Assembly (NCBI RefSeq): GCF_014200605.1
Contig: NZ_JACHCE010000002.1
Location: forward strand, 735,300 to 799,299
Reading direction: 5' to 3'
DNA: 64,000 bases
Source of the DNA: Pedobacter cryoconitis
GTDB taxonomy: Bacteria; Bacteroidota; Bacteroidia; Sphingobacteriales; Sphingobacteriaceae
In this document: positions 7,876 through 17,631 of the stretch, piece by piece
How the letters are laid out: the number at the start of each line of letters is the position of its first letter
Position numbering within the stretch: position 1 is the stretch's first letter
Notes under the pieces: model-generated
What the model was told of the DNA's origin: nothing
The model's database searches: none
What the model saw: only the letters and a program-made list of their open reading frames with translations
Position numbers and translations under genes: made by a program

Positions 7876-7906
7876 AAAAAAACATTAAACCATTAATGTC
7901 TTTTTA
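7876..7906. terminator. weak bidirectional terminator
   Basis: ACATTAA-N4-TTAATGT is flanked by an A-run and a T-run between the converging pth and hybrid kinase genes. It overlaps the last codons of the kinase. Confidence 0.55.
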
Positions 7907-9486
7907 TCTATAAAATGTGTGATTTTTTGATGTAATAATCTTAATTCAAAAGGTTTGCTTAATACATCGTTTGCACCCGCATCAATTGCCGCTTTTTTAT
8001 CATTTTCCATGACTGCTGCAGAGAAGGTGATGATAGGGATATCTTTCTTGCCGGCTATAAAATCTGTTCTGATCAGTTTGGTGGCCTCCAGCCCATTCAT
8101 GACAGGCATGAAAGTATCCATAAGGATTAAATCATAGTTATTATCTCTAAGCTTATCTAGTGCTTCCTGTCCGTTATCTACAAAATCGGCCGTCACTTCC
8201 CAGTCTTTCATGATTTTAACGATCAGAAATTTGTTAATAGGGTTGTCCTCGGCAACCAGAATCCTTACATTACTGAAAGGAAGGAGCTTTTCCTGTGTAT
8301 TTTCTTTGGGCTGAGGAATATCCTGCAGTACTTCATACCAATTGACAAAACAGAAAGTGCTGCCCTGACCTTCAATACTGTCTACAGTGAGTATTCCACC
8401 TTTTAACCTGGCCAGGTTTTTAACAATAGACAAACCAAGGCCCGTACCACCAAAATTTAAAGCAGTATTATCATCTGCCTGTTCAAAAGTCTCAAATATT
8501 TTATCAATTCTATCTGCAGGAATACCTATACCAGTATCGGTCACAGAGAACCTGATCTGCAGGTTATTTCCTTTACGGTCGATGATTTCTACTTTGAGTG
8601 TTACACTGCCTTTATTGGTGAATTTAATAGCATTACCAATCAGGTTCATCAGAATCTGATTCAATCTTAAAGAATCTGCCGATACATTTTTAGGCAATTC
8701 GGGATCAAAAATAGTAATCAGCTCAAGGTCTTTTTCTTTTGCCCTTATGCTTAACAGATTATTTACTGCATGACAAACCTCAACAATATCTGTAGCTGTA
8801 CGGTTGATCTTAAACATACCGGCGTCTATTTTCGATAAATCGAGGATGTCATTAATTACACCAAGTAAAGAGTTGGACGAGATCTGTAAGAGTGAAATCA
8901 TCTCATTTTGCTCAGGAGTAAGTGCTGTTTTTTCCAATAGATTGGCCAGGCCAATTATACCATTGATAGGTGTGCGTATTTCGTGGCTCATATTGGCCAG
9001 AAAATTTTCTTTTATCTTTTTTCCCTGTTCTGCAAGTTCTTTTGCTTTGATCAGGTCTTTCTGATAGGCTTCAAGTTGTTTATTCTTTTTAACAATATCT
9101 CTTTGTGTCCTTACAAACTGTAAAAAGGAATCTACTTTTGCAGAAGTCACATAGGGGTTTAGTGGTTTATATAAATAATCAACTGCTCCTGTATTGAGTC
9201 CTTTTACTGCATACTTGGCATCAGTTGAAATTGCTGTTACGAAAATAACCAGAATGTCTTTGGTCCTGGGGTTGCTTTTTAAGATCTCTACCAGCTCGAA
9301 CCCATCCATTTCAGGCATCTGAACATCTACCAGAGCAATCGCAATATCCATCTCCCATGCCAGTCTGAGTGCTTCATTAGGCAGGGTAGTAGATATAAGA
9401 TTTACATCATCTCTTTCTAATAAGGCTTCCAGGGCGATTATATTTTCGGGTCTGTCATCAACAATAAGAATGTTAATCTTTTCCAT
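7885..9486 (-). CDS. hybrid sensor kinase, REC-HisKA-HATPase-REC
   Basis: This is a cytoplasmic 533-residue two-component protein with no membrane segment. The N-terminal receiver (about 4-120) has acceptor D54 in LVDVQMPEMDG. A short coiled region leads to HisKA with H168 in NMSHEIRTP. The ATPase domain follows (N-box NLIGNAIKFT, DTGIGIP, GGTGLGLSI). The second receiver (about 407-525) has D457 in LILMDTFMPVMNG. The receiver-first order suggests it takes phosphate from, or is tuned by, the large hybrid kinase two genes upstream. The CheR-like gene lies between them, 31 nt away. Confidence 0.92.
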   Translation of the reverse strand: MEKINILIVDDRPENIIALEALLERDDVNLISTTLPNEALRLAWEMDIAIALVDVQMPEMDGFELVEILKSNPRTKDILVIFVTAISTDAKYAVKGLNTGAVDYLYKPLNPYVTSAKVDSFLQFVRTQRDIVKKNKQLEAYQKDLIKAKELAEQGKKIKENFLANMSHEIRTPINGIIGLANLLEKTALTPEQNEMISLLQISSNSLLGVINDILDLSKIDAGMFKINRTATDIVEVCHAVNNLLSIRAKEKDLELITIFDPELPKNVSADSLRLNQILMNLIGNAIKFTNKGSVTLKVEIIDRKGNNLQIRFSVTDTGIGIPADRIDKIFETFEQADDNTALNFGGTGLGLSIVKNLARLKGGILTVDSIEGQGSTFCFVNWYEVLQDIPQPKENTQEKLLPFSNVRILVAEDNPINKFLIVKIMKDWEVTADFVDNGQEALDKLRDNNYDLILMDTFMPVMNGLEATKLIRTDFIAGKKDIPIITFSAAVMENDKKAAIDAGANDVLSKPFELRLLHQKITHFIDKKTLMV

Positions 9487-9517
9487 AATTTTAAGGGTGG
9501 TATCTTTTTGAAAAGAT

Positions 9518-10354
9518 CTATGCTATTTTCTGGTAAATATTATTTTTTTGATCTACGATCTTAAAGCGTCCGATTTCGGTATTTCTAAGGGTCTCTTTTA
9601 AACCTAAACAAAGAAAGCCAAAGTTAGCTAAACTATTGTAAAAAAGATCAATCACCTTTTTTTGCAGGGTTGAATTGAAGTAAATCAGCACATTTCGGCA
9701 CGAAATCAGCTGGAACTCATTAAATACTCCGTCAGACGCTAAATTATGCGCCGAAAACAACATGTTTTTCTTCAAGGAATGATTTATTGAGGCAGCTCCA
9801 TAACGTGCGGTATAATAATCAGAGAGCGTATGTAATGCTCCTGTTTTCTGATAATTTTCTGAATAGTGTTTCATTTTTTGCAAGTCGTATATTCCATTTT
9901 TCGCAAATTCTAAAACATCTGCATTAATATCTGTTCCGTAGAAAAAACTTCTTTCGTACAAGTTCTGTTCTGAAAACAGAATGGCAAACGAATAAAGCTC
10001 TTCTCCGGTCGAACAACCTGCATTCCAGACCTTTATTCTTTGATAGGATCTCAGATAAGGTATAATATGCTCAGTAACTGATTTGTAAAAGGGAGGATCC
10101 CTGAACATCTCTGTTACATTTACGGTTACTTCAATTAAAAAGTATTCAAAGTAATCGTGGTCATTTGTCAGTAATGTACGTAATTCAAACAAACTCAGTT
10201 GTTGCAGCTGCATAATTCTTGTCACCCTTCTTTTGAGAGAGGCAGCAGAATAATTACTGAAATCAAAACCATGTATATTGTTAATGAAGTCAGTGAGACT
10301 TTCTAATTCTTCGTAGCTAATTACTTCTTCGGGATTCGCTGCTTGTTGTTCCAT
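9518..10354 (-). CDS. CheR-type protein-glutamate methyltransferase
   Basis: The 278-residue protein has the CheR N-terminal helical part and SAM domain: NVTEMFRDPPFY (about 79-90), VWNAGCSTGEELYSFAIL (about 109-126, SAM loop), YGTDINADVLEFA and SCRNVLIYF. Classical CheR methylates Glu on chemoreceptors, but no receptor, CheA, CheW or CheB is in the window. It starts 1 nt after the stop of the hybrid kinase at 10356, so the two are translationally linked. The target may be the kinase itself, whose long Glu/Gln-rich coiled coil could be a substrate; that is inference. Confidence 0.88.
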   Translation of the reverse strand: MEQQAANPEEVISYEELESLTDFINNIHGFDFSNYSAASLKRRVTRIMQLQQLSLFELRTLLTNDHDYFEYFLIEVTVNVTEMFRDPPFYKSVTEHIIPYLRSYQRIKVWNAGCSTGEELYSFAILFSEQNLYERSFFYGTDINADVLEFAKNGIYDLQKMKHYSENYQKTGALHTLSDYYTARYGAASINHSLKKNMLFSAHNLASDGVFNEFQLISCRNVLIYFNSTLQKKVIDLFYNSLANFGFLCLGLKETLRNTEIGRFKIVDQKNNIYQKIA

Positions 10355-10355
10355 A

Positions 10356-13300
10356 TTAACTTAGCCAGACTCTTAACATAGACAACAACTGGTCAATATC
10401 CACTGGTTTGGCGATATAATCGTTAGCCCCTGCTTCGATACATTTTTCACGATCGTTCTTCATAGCTTTAGCGGTTAACGCTATAATTGGCAGTTTCTTA
10501 TATTTCTTTTGCTCTCTGATGGTCTGCATTGCTTCATAACCATCCATTTCGGGCATCATAATGTCCATCAAAACCAGATCAATAGTTTCTGTTTCCTCTA
10601 GTTTTTCTAATGCTTCTCTACCATTGTTGGCAATTACAATATTGATATCATAAACTTGCAAAGCACTCGATAAGGCGAAGATGTTTCTCATATCATCATC
10701 GGTAATCAGAATTGTTTTACCTTTCAATGCCTTCTCTATGGTAGATACTGTTTTTGTTTTAGATGTACCTTTGACAGTCTGGAAATTATCCTGTTTTTTC
10801 AGCTTATTCATAAACAGGCTTACTTCGTCGATCAATCTGTCATTAGATTTATTCGACTTCAATACCATGGCTTCCGAATATTTCATGATATGTGCTATCT
10901 TATCCTGATCAAGCTCCATTGCGGTATTGATAATTACCGGGATATGGGTAAACCGGTCTTGTGTTTTTATCCGGTCAAGTAAGTCAAATCCTGAGATATC
11001 AGGGAGATTTAAATCGAGAATGATACAGTCAAATGTCTGATCTTCCAGCATCTTTAATGCCTCCTGACCTGTAAAAGCCTGTGCAACTTCAATCCCTTTT
11101 TCTACCAGCTGCTCTTTAACTGCAAGACTTTGCAGCTCATGGTCTTCAATAATCAGTACAGTCTGGAAGTTGTACAGGATGTGACCTGAGTTTAAAACAG
11201 AGAAAGCATGATCAAGCTGGTCTTCTTCTATTGGTTTTTTTAAGAACCCGATGGCTCCTTCTTTTAAAGCTTTTTCACCTCTGACTTCTCCGGCAGACAT
11301 CATATGTACAGGGATATGTTTGGTCAGCGGGTTTGATTTTAACCGGTTTAGGATATTCCATCCATCCATCACAGGCAGCATGACATCCAGAATAATTGCA
11401 TCCGGAAGTTTGGTAGTTGCCATATCCAGACCTGTATCACCACTATGGGCAAGAAGTGGCTCAAATCCTTTTTCTATAGCATAATCTTTCAATACGTCAG
11501 CAAAAATCAAGTCATCTTCAACAATTAATAAGGTCTGTTTCCTGTTTTTATTGACCGGGTTCAGTGCCGGGGCTTCTGCTATAAATGGTATTGATACAGG
11601 CGCAGTTTGCTGTTGTTTAAGTTCATAGGGTGTCCCTGAAATTTGTTCATCAGGGATCACCGGCAGATATAGGGTAAAACAACTTCCTGTTCCCGGTTCA
11701 CTCCTTACCTGTATTTCTCCACCTAATATATTTGCAAGTTCTTTACTGATCGACAAGCCAAGACCGGTTCCGCCATATTTTCTACTGGTTGTACCATCTG
11801 CCTGTTTGAAGGCTTCAAAGATTAATTTTTGTTTATCTGATGGAATGCCTATTCCAGAATCTTTTACACTGAATGAGATGACCTGTTGATTTGTATTTTT
11901 AAGCTGGTCTGAATAGAATTTAATTTGCTGGTCGGCAATACTGATATCCAATTTAATCTCCCCATGTTCGGGTGTGAACTTGAAGGCATTGGATAAAAGA
12001 TTTTTAATAATTTGTTCTGCTCTGGATAAGTCAGTTAGCATTCGCTCAGGTAATTCGGGGCTCAGTGTAATCTGATAAGCTATCTTTTTGCTTTTGGCAA
12101 TCTCTGTAAAGAGAGATTCCATGTTTTGTTTGATTTCCAGAGGTCTTACCTGCTCAATATTCAGATCAACTTTACCTGATTCGATTTTAGACAGATCAAG
12201 AATGTCATTAATTAAGGTTAATAAATCACTGCCGGCATTGTGAATCACCCCGGCGTATTTAAGCTGTTCATCGTTTAGATTTTCAGGTCTGTTTTCTTTT
12301 AATATCCTTGCCAGGATAAGGATACTATTGAGTGGTGTACGCAATTCATGGCTCATATTAGCCAGAAATTCAGATTTGTATTTGCTGGATACTTCAAGCT
12401 CTTCTGCTTTTAAGCTCATAGCTTCCCGGGCTTCATTAACCGACATATTACGTTCTTCCAGTAAATTTGCTTTTTCTTCCAGCTCTGCATTAGTCTGACG
12501 AAGTTCTTCCTGCTGTACTCTAAGTTCTTCTTCGGAGGCTTGCAATTCTTCAGATTTGTGAATCAGTTCTTCGTTGGTAGTCCTTAATTCTTCCTGCTGA
12601 CTTTCCAATTCTTCTGCTTGTTGCTGTGTCTGCATAAACAGATCACGTAACTGAGCCCTTGCAACTGCGCTATTAATACCAACGCCTATGCTTTCTGTGA
12701 TAATATTTAAGAAAGTGCTAATGATTTCAGAAGGTGTGGTAAGTAAGCCCAGCTCTATGACTGCAATAATCTCTTCTTCGAATAAGACAGGGAGTACAAT
12801 GATTGTATTTGGTGCGGTATTGCCCAAACCAGACGATATTTTCAGGTAATTTGCTGGTATCTCATCTATTTGTTTAATTCGTTTTTCTAAGGCAGCCTGA
12901 CCTACCAGACCTTCGCCGATAGCAATTTCTTTAATCTTGCCTTTTTTCTCAGGATAAGCGTAACCGCCAGTTAACTGTAAAGTCTGTCTTTTGGGATTAA
13001 ACAAGTATAATGCGCCTACTGAGGCAGATAGATAAGTACATAATTCGGTAATCACATGAGTGGAGAGTTCGTCAATTTCCTGTTCTCCGCGCATGGATTC
13101 ATTGATGGCAGAGGCACCGGAAAGTAACCAGTTCTTTTGTTTATTCTGTTCTGAAAGTGCCTCCAGTTGATTGTTATTCTCTCTAATCGTTATTTCTGTT
13201 AGCTTTTGTTCATCAAATGTTCTTTTGATAAAGGTGAATAAGTACAGAATTAATCCAAAAATGATCACCGAACTGATAATAACGACAATTGTAGATTGTA

Positions 13301-13841
13301 TAGCGCTATTGATCCTTTTGTCTGTTCTGATTTTTAAGAGTACTTTTTCTGCCTGTATAGCATCATGGTTAGTTCTAAGCAGGCTCGTTTTAAATACCCT
13401 TCCCTTATCGGTAAGAATCATTTTGACCGCAGAATCTTTGCCGAGCGTGGTATTGGTCTGGAGAATATCCTCCATATCTTTTACTTTTTGTGCGGAATAC
13501 AATTCAAGAGAATCCAGGCGCTGCTGCTGATCCGGATTGTCGGTAGTCATTCTTTGGATTTCCTTTACCTTAGGGATGATCTGGTGAATGTTTTTAGTGT
13601 AGGTGTCAAGGTATTCGGCACGTTGCGTAATGATATACCCTCTAAGAGAGGTTTCAGAATTTAATAATTTCAATTCTATTTCCTGTGCAACATCAATTAC
13701 GTCGTAAGTGTGGTTTTCCCATCTGGCATCTTCATTCATGAGCTGAATGCTGATGTAGGAAGTGACTGCAGAGATGAGAACAAATAAAAGGGAAATAACA
13801 AATCCTGTTAGTACCTGTTGTTTAAATGTTAATTTGAACAT
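10356..13841 (-). CDS. large hybrid histidine kinase, CHASE3-GAF-HisKA-HATPase-3xREC
   Basis: The 1161-residue sensor has a first membrane segment about 11-32, a periplasmic CHASE3-like helical domain about 40-178, and a second membrane segment about 183-205. A GAF domain (about 240-390) is followed by a Glu/Gln-rich coiled coil (about 400-485). HisKA has H498 in NMSHELRTPLN; the ATPase shows NLLSNAFKFT, DSGIGIP and GGTGLGLSI. Three receivers follow with acceptors D819, D943 and D1093; the second ends without the usual KP pair (VLKSNKS), so it may be an atypical receiver. It heads a three-gene unit with the CheR-like gene and the smaller hybrid kinase. The signal is unknown. Confidence 0.93.
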   Translation of the reverse strand: MFKLTFKQQVLTGFVISLLFVLISAVTSYISIQLMNEDARWENHTYDVIDVAQEIELKLLNSETSLRGYIITQRAEYLDTYTKNIHQIIPKVKEIQRMTTDNPDQQQRLDSLELYSAQKVKDMEDILQTNTTLGKDSAVKMILTDKGRVFKTSLLRTNHDAIQAEKVLLKIRTDKRINSAIQSTIVVIISSVIIFGLILYLFTFIKRTFDEQKLTEITIRENNNQLEALSEQNKQKNWLLSGASAINESMRGEQEIDELSTHVITELCTYLSASVGALYLFNPKRQTLQLTGGYAYPEKKGKIKEIAIGEGLVGQAALEKRIKQIDEIPANYLKISSGLGNTAPNTIIVLPVLFEEEIIAVIELGLLTTPSEIISTFLNIITESIGVGINSAVARAQLRDLFMQTQQQAEELESQQEELRTTNEELIHKSEELQASEEELRVQQEELRQTNAELEEKANLLEERNMSVNEAREAMSLKAEELEVSSKYKSEFLANMSHELRTPLNSILILARILKENRPENLNDEQLKYAGVIHNAGSDLLTLINDILDLSKIESGKVDLNIEQVRPLEIKQNMESLFTEIAKSKKIAYQITLSPELPERMLTDLSRAEQIIKNLLSNAFKFTPEHGEIKLDISIADQQIKFYSDQLKNTNQQVISFSVKDSGIGIPSDKQKLIFEAFKQADGTTSRKYGGTGLGLSISKELANILGGEIQVRSEPGTGSCFTLYLPVIPDEQISGTPYELKQQQTAPVSIPFIAEAPALNPVNKNRKQTLLIVEDDLIFADVLKDYAIEKGFEPLLAHSGDTGLDMATTKLPDAIILDVMLPVMDGWNILNRLKSNPLTKHIPVHMMSAGEVRGEKALKEGAIGFLKKPIEEDQLDHAFSVLNSGHILYNFQTVLIIEDHELQSLAVKEQLVEKGIEVAQAFTGQEALKMLEDQTFDCIILDLNLPDISGFDLLDRIKTQDRFTHIPVIINTAMELDQDKIAHIMKYSEAMVLKSNKSNDRLIDEVSLFMNKLKKQDNFQTVKGTSKTKTVSTIEKALKGKTILITDDDMRNIFALSSALQVYDINIVIANNGREALEKLEETETIDLVLMDIMMPEMDGYEAMQTIREQKKYKKLPIIALTAKAMKNDREKCIEAGANDYIAKPVDIDQLLSMLRVWLS

Positions 13842-14013
13842 ATTTGATTGAAAATCTGATGATTAATATGGCTGATTATCCGGTGCCTGTCTGGTGTTTA
13901 TGATGAACAGACCTGAAATAACGGACAATAATACAGATAAATACGCATGGATCAGGACTTAGTCTGAAATATGCCGGTTGTTTTTAATCACTTGTTAAAA
14001 TTTTAAACTTCTT

Positions 14014-14700
14014 TTAGAATTCTTGCAGGCATTGGGCATAGGTAGGTCCTATAGGAATAATCTTGTCACCAATCCATACCTGGTTCCGGTCAAATCTGGT
14101 GACTGCATTTTTGGCTACAATAAAAGCACGGTGTGTACGGATGAATTTTTTGGCAGGCAGCAGGGCATGCATCTCACTGATTGGCATCCTGGTACTGAGG
14201 GATGAATTGTCCAGTAAGTTAATCTGGGTGTAATTGCCAGCAGCTTCGATAAACAAAATGTTATTAATCTCTACTTTAATCTGTTCGTAGCCATCTTTGA
14301 TGAATAGATATGCAGATGACTGGGGGCTATTATTTGCCTTTTTACGCAGACTATGTAATTCTTCTGCCTTATTGCAGGCTTTTAAAAAACGCGCCAGCGA
14401 AAAAGGTTTAAGCAGATAATCGAGTGCATTCAGTTCGAACCCTTTAACTGCATGTTCTGCATAGGCGGTTGTGAAAATAACCAGTGGTGGATTACTTAAG
14501 CTGTTCAGGAAGTCAATACCATTGATATCGGGCATCTTGATATCAAGAAAAATAAGGTCTACTTCATTTTGCTGTAAAAAAGCAATAGCATCAAAGGCAT
14601 TTGTAAATACAGCCTGCAATGTAATAAAGGAAACTTTAGAGGCGTGAGATTTTACCACATCCAATGCTATCGGCTCGTCATCTATGGCTATGGCAATCAT
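14014..14700 (-). CDS. LytTR family response regulator
   Basis: The 228-residue transcription factor has an N-terminal receiver (about 2-115) with D53 in LIFLDIKMPDING and Lys in LLKPF, then a LytTR DNA-binding domain (about 130-225) with FIEAAGNYTQI and FIRTHRAFIV. LytTR proteins bind short direct repeats in promoters. It begins 5 nt after its partner sensor kinase, so they form one operon. The gap of 172 nt to the hybrid kinase gene shows no strong terminator. Confidence 0.94.
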   Translation of the reverse strand: MIAIAIDDEPIALDVVKSHASKVSFITLQAVFTNAFDAIAFLQQNEVDLIFLDIKMPDINGIDFLNSLSNPPLVIFTTAYAEHAVKGFELNALDYLLKPFSLARFLKACNKAEELHSLRKKANNSPQSSAYLFIKDGYEQIKVEINNILFIEAAGNYTQINLLDNSSLSTRMPISEMHALLPAKKFIRTHRAFIVAKNAVTRFDRNQVWIGDKIIPIGPTYAQCLQEF

Positions 14701-14705
14701 TTTTT

Positions 14706-16208
14706 TTAGTCCAGGTTCAACGTTAAATGTACAAAAAACTCCTTGGCGCTTTCTCTGATGATCAGTTCATGCTTTTTAGGGTAGAGTAAATTTAAGCGTT
14801 GTTTTACATTTTGAAGGCCTATGCCACTATTTATTTTTTCGGGATCACCATCAGCCTTCAGGTGGATACTATTGTTAACGTCAAAGTATAAGGTCTTTGC
14901 TTTGGTTTGCAGGGTGACTTTAATATGGGAAGGAGATTGCAGGCTGATCCCATGTTTGAATGCATTTTCAACGAAGGGGATTAATAGCATAGGTGAAATT
15001 TGTAAATCGGCCAGCTGTTCTTCAATTTCTGCTTTGATCAGAATATCTACAGTGGTTGAAGTTCTGAGTTTTTGCAATTCTATGTAATTATTTAAATAAT
15101 CAATGTCCCTGGTGAGGGAAATTTTGTCCTGCATATTTTCATGCAGCATAAAACGCATCATATCTCCCAGTTTCTGTATACCTTCTCCTGTACGGTCGGC
15201 CTTTTCTTGTAAAGCAGTTCCATAAAGAGTGTTTAAAGCGTTAAAAAGAAAGTGAGGATTGATCTGAGATTTAAGAAATCCAAGGTTTGCATCCGACTTG
15301 CCTAATTCTTTTTGTAATGCAAATATCTGCTGATCGGTAGCATTTCTTGTTTTATAGATATACCAGGCAAGGGGGGTACTGATCATCAGCTGGGCGGCTA
15401 TATGAAAAGCATTAACTATAGGAAACATTTCGCCTCTTCCGATAATCACAACAGCTATTAATCCTAATGGTATGGAAAAGAGAAGGGTTAGCAAGATGTT
15501 TTTACCAAAAAAATGACGGAATTTTTTACCCTGAGCAAGAGTGGTTGGGATCAGATAATAAATACTATAGATAGTTAAAAAGGTACAGGACCCGATGACT
15601 AATGTCCAGCAAAGGATAACCTCGAAATCTACGCCTATGGTGAGCCAGACCAATAGACCGGCAAACCAGAAAGCGGATGCAAATGCAATCTCAAGTTTCA
15701 TCCTTTTATTACTTTCTTCTTCTTTATGTTCTATCAATTGTATGATCAGCTTCTTTAAGGCCACATAGATGGCAGTCAGAACGATCACCCAGCCTGCATA
15801 AGCGAAACCTTTAAAAAAAATGTGATTATATGCTTCATCCAGATTATCATATTGTACCAGCATATAGGCGTGACTATAGGTCTGCGCGATACTCAAGACT
15901 AATCCTGAAAATAAGTAAACGCCAAATAGAATGGAAAGGTTAATACCTGTGTTTTTCTTTTGATATAATGGCGGCAGACAGCAGAAATTGAGCAGTAGAA
16001 AACTGAAATAAAGAATGGAATATTTATACAATCCCGGCAGGAAATAATTGGAAAGATAACTAAAGCTTACTCCGGCTTCTTTAAAGTTGTAGGGAGTTGA
16101 AATGTTATTATCAGAACCATTTGAAATGAGCATCATTACAGCAAAGCCGTAGAGCATGCTAGTTGTCCAGAATTCTATTTTGCCTAAATCTTTAATGTCT
16201 ATTTTCAT
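14706..16208 (-). CDS. LytS-like membrane sensor histidine kinase
   Basis: The 500-residue protein has seven or eight membrane segments in residues about 13-285. A short linker leads to a His_kinase domain (phospho-acceptor H319 in QINPHFLFNALNTLYG) and an ATPase domain with PMLLIPFVENAFKHG and GIGLQNVKQRL. This is the sensor class that pairs with LytTR regulators, and one follows directly. A TTG 39 nt upstream is in frame, but ATG 16208 (MKIDIKDLGK) is the better start. The ligand cannot be told from sequence. Confidence 0.92.
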   Translation of the reverse strand: MKIDIKDLGKIEFWTTSMLYGFAVMMLISNGSDNNISTPYNFKEAGVSFSYLSNYFLPGLYKYSILYFSFLLLNFCCLPPLYQKKNTGINLSILFGVYLFSGLVLSIAQTYSHAYMLVQYDNLDEAYNHIFFKGFAYAGWVIVLTAIYVALKKLIIQLIEHKEEESNKRMKLEIAFASAFWFAGLLVWLTIGVDFEVILCWTLVIGSCTFLTIYSIYYLIPTTLAQGKKFRHFFGKNILLTLLFSIPLGLIAVVIIGRGEMFPIVNAFHIAAQLMISTPLAWYIYKTRNATDQQIFALQKELGKSDANLGFLKSQINPHFLFNALNTLYGTALQEKADRTGEGIQKLGDMMRFMLHENMQDKISLTRDIDYLNNYIELQKLRTSTTVDILIKAEIEEQLADLQISPMLLIPFVENAFKHGISLQSPSHIKVTLQTKAKTLYFDVNNSIHLKADGDPEKINSGIGLQNVKQRLNLLYPKKHELIIRESAKEFFVHLTLNLD

Positions 16209-16349
16209 ATTGCTGGAATTAGCTGTTGTATTCGGATTCCTCTGCAATAGTACAAAGCGTTTCTCTTTATACCGTCAAAATGTGATGAATGCCTCAAAAA
16301 ATGTGACGAATTAGGAAATATCGGTATCTTTAGCTTTTATATTATACAG

Positions 16350-16703
16350 ATGATAGTTTACGGAATTCCAAATTGTAATACAGTTAAAAAAGCAAGAACA
16401 TGGTTGACAGGTAATGGCATAGCCTATGAATTCCATGATTTTAAAAAGCAGGGTATCACTGCTGAAAAACTTCATGAATGGTGTGCTGCTTTTGGCTGGG
16501 AAGTAGTTTTAAATAAAAAGGGTACGACCTGGAAAAAACTGACAGCTGAGCAGCAGCAGGAAGTTAAAGATGAAAAATCGGCCGTTGCTGTTTTATTGAA
16601 CCATACGAGTGCGATTAAAAGACCTGTTATAGAGCAAAACGGTAAAGCTATCCTGATTAGCTTTGATGAGGAACTGTATAGTAAATTATTGACTGCTGTT
16701 TAA
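16350..16703 (+). CDS. ArsC/Spx family protein (YffB-like)
   Basis: The 117-residue thioredoxin-fold protein starts MIVYGIPNCNTVKKARTWL, with Cys9 in the place of the ArsC active-site Cys. Features of the YffB/ArsC family include FHDFKKQGI and the late IKRPVIEQNGK, where the Arg contacts anion or glutathione in relatives. There is only one Cys in the CNTV site rather than the CxxC of Spx. It may be an arsenate reductase-like or glutathione-dependent reductase, but no ars genes are nearby. It is divergent from the sensor kinase. Confidence 0.85.
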   Translation: MIVYGIPNCNTVKKARTWLTGNGIAYEFHDFKKQGITAEKLHEWCAAFGWEVVLNKKGTTWKKLTAEQQQEVKDEKSAVAVLLNHTSAIKRPVIEQNGKAILISFDEELYSKLLTAV

Positions 16704-16864
16704 ATTGTTCTGCTGTAAGGGAACAATTACCTGTTAATTTTTGTTAAAAAATAAGATGCAGAGGCAAACTGGATTATATTTGAGATCTGCACCTGTAAAA
16801 AACCACGTATGTTCCCGAATTCTCTATACAGGGAAATGACCGGAATAGCGAAAAATCAAACACA

Positions 16865-17602
16865 ATGAAAACGTTTAAGCGATTAATTGCCGTATTGTTT
16901 CTGACAATACCGCTATATACATTTGCGCAGACCGGTATAACGGGTGGCGTATTTGATTATGACAACAAGAGTTTCCCTTTGCAAAAAGTAACTGTAAGAA
17001 ACCTGAATAATAAGGAAAGTACATTTACTGGCGCTGCCGGACAATTTACAATTAAGGCTAACAAGGGTGATTTGCTGGAGTTTTCTTTACCTGGGTTTCA
17101 TACGGATACTTTGTATCTGACCAATATGCTTTCTAAAACTATTTATCTCCCTGCTTCGTCTACACAGCTGAAACAAGTGGATATTCAAAGTGCAAAACTT
17201 TCTAAGGATCTGAACCTGAGAAATCCTAATGCCAAAGGTTTTGAACGTGTACATGGTATTTCTCCAACGCAAAACATTCAGCGTGCAGGAGGAATTGGCC
17301 TGGCATTCGGCTCTGGAAAAGTAAGAAGAGAAAAAGCTAAGGAAAGGGCACTGGAAGAGAAAGGCGCATATGAGGCCGAAATCAGTCAGTATTTTAATGA
17401 GGAACATGTTAGCAGTTTAATCAAATTGCAGGGCCAGGAGCTTAAGGAGTTTATTGAACTTTACCGGCCTACAGTAGAGAGAGTCAAAGCTGATGATCCT
17501 TTCAATTATGATTACTATATTGCTGTTGCTTATCAGACCTGGTTGAAGTTGCCTCCGTCACAAAGAAAACTGCCTCCTATGAAAAAGCTGGAAAAGAACT
17601 AG
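16865..17602 (+). CDS. secreted protein with carboxypeptidase-regulatory-like domain
   Basis: The 245-residue protein has a signal peptide (cleavage near TFAQ), then a beta-sandwich like the carboxypeptidase regulatory domain (about 24-110, with [18 protein letters not shown]). A charged helical middle follows, then a C-terminal segment with [18 protein letters not shown] and [11 protein letters not shown]. The same order and C-terminal motif recur in the protein at 28377-29078, so they are paralogues. It lies 29 nt before the M1 peptidase and is probably co-transcribed with it. The function is unknown. Confidence 0.8.
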   Translation: MKTFKRLIAVLFLTIPLYTFAQTGITGGVFDYDNKSFPLQKVTVRNLNNKESTFTGAAGQFTIKANKGDLLEFSLPGFHTDTLYLTNMLSKTIYLPASSTQLKQVDIQSAKLSKDLNLRNPNAKGFERVHGISPTQNIQRAGGIGLAFGSGKVRREKAKERALEEKGAYEAEISQYFNEEHVSSLIKLQGQELKEFIELYRPTVERVKADDPFNYDYYIAVAYQTWLKLPPSQRKLPPMKKLEKN

Positions 17603-17631
17603 CCTACTCAGCAAACATTAAACCCGATATA

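Noticed and set aside
16206..16247. TTG starts upstream of ATG for the LytS-like kinase (likewise pth, the TauE/SafE gene and pruA)
   Set aside because: In each case an ATG a few codons later matches the family N-terminus.
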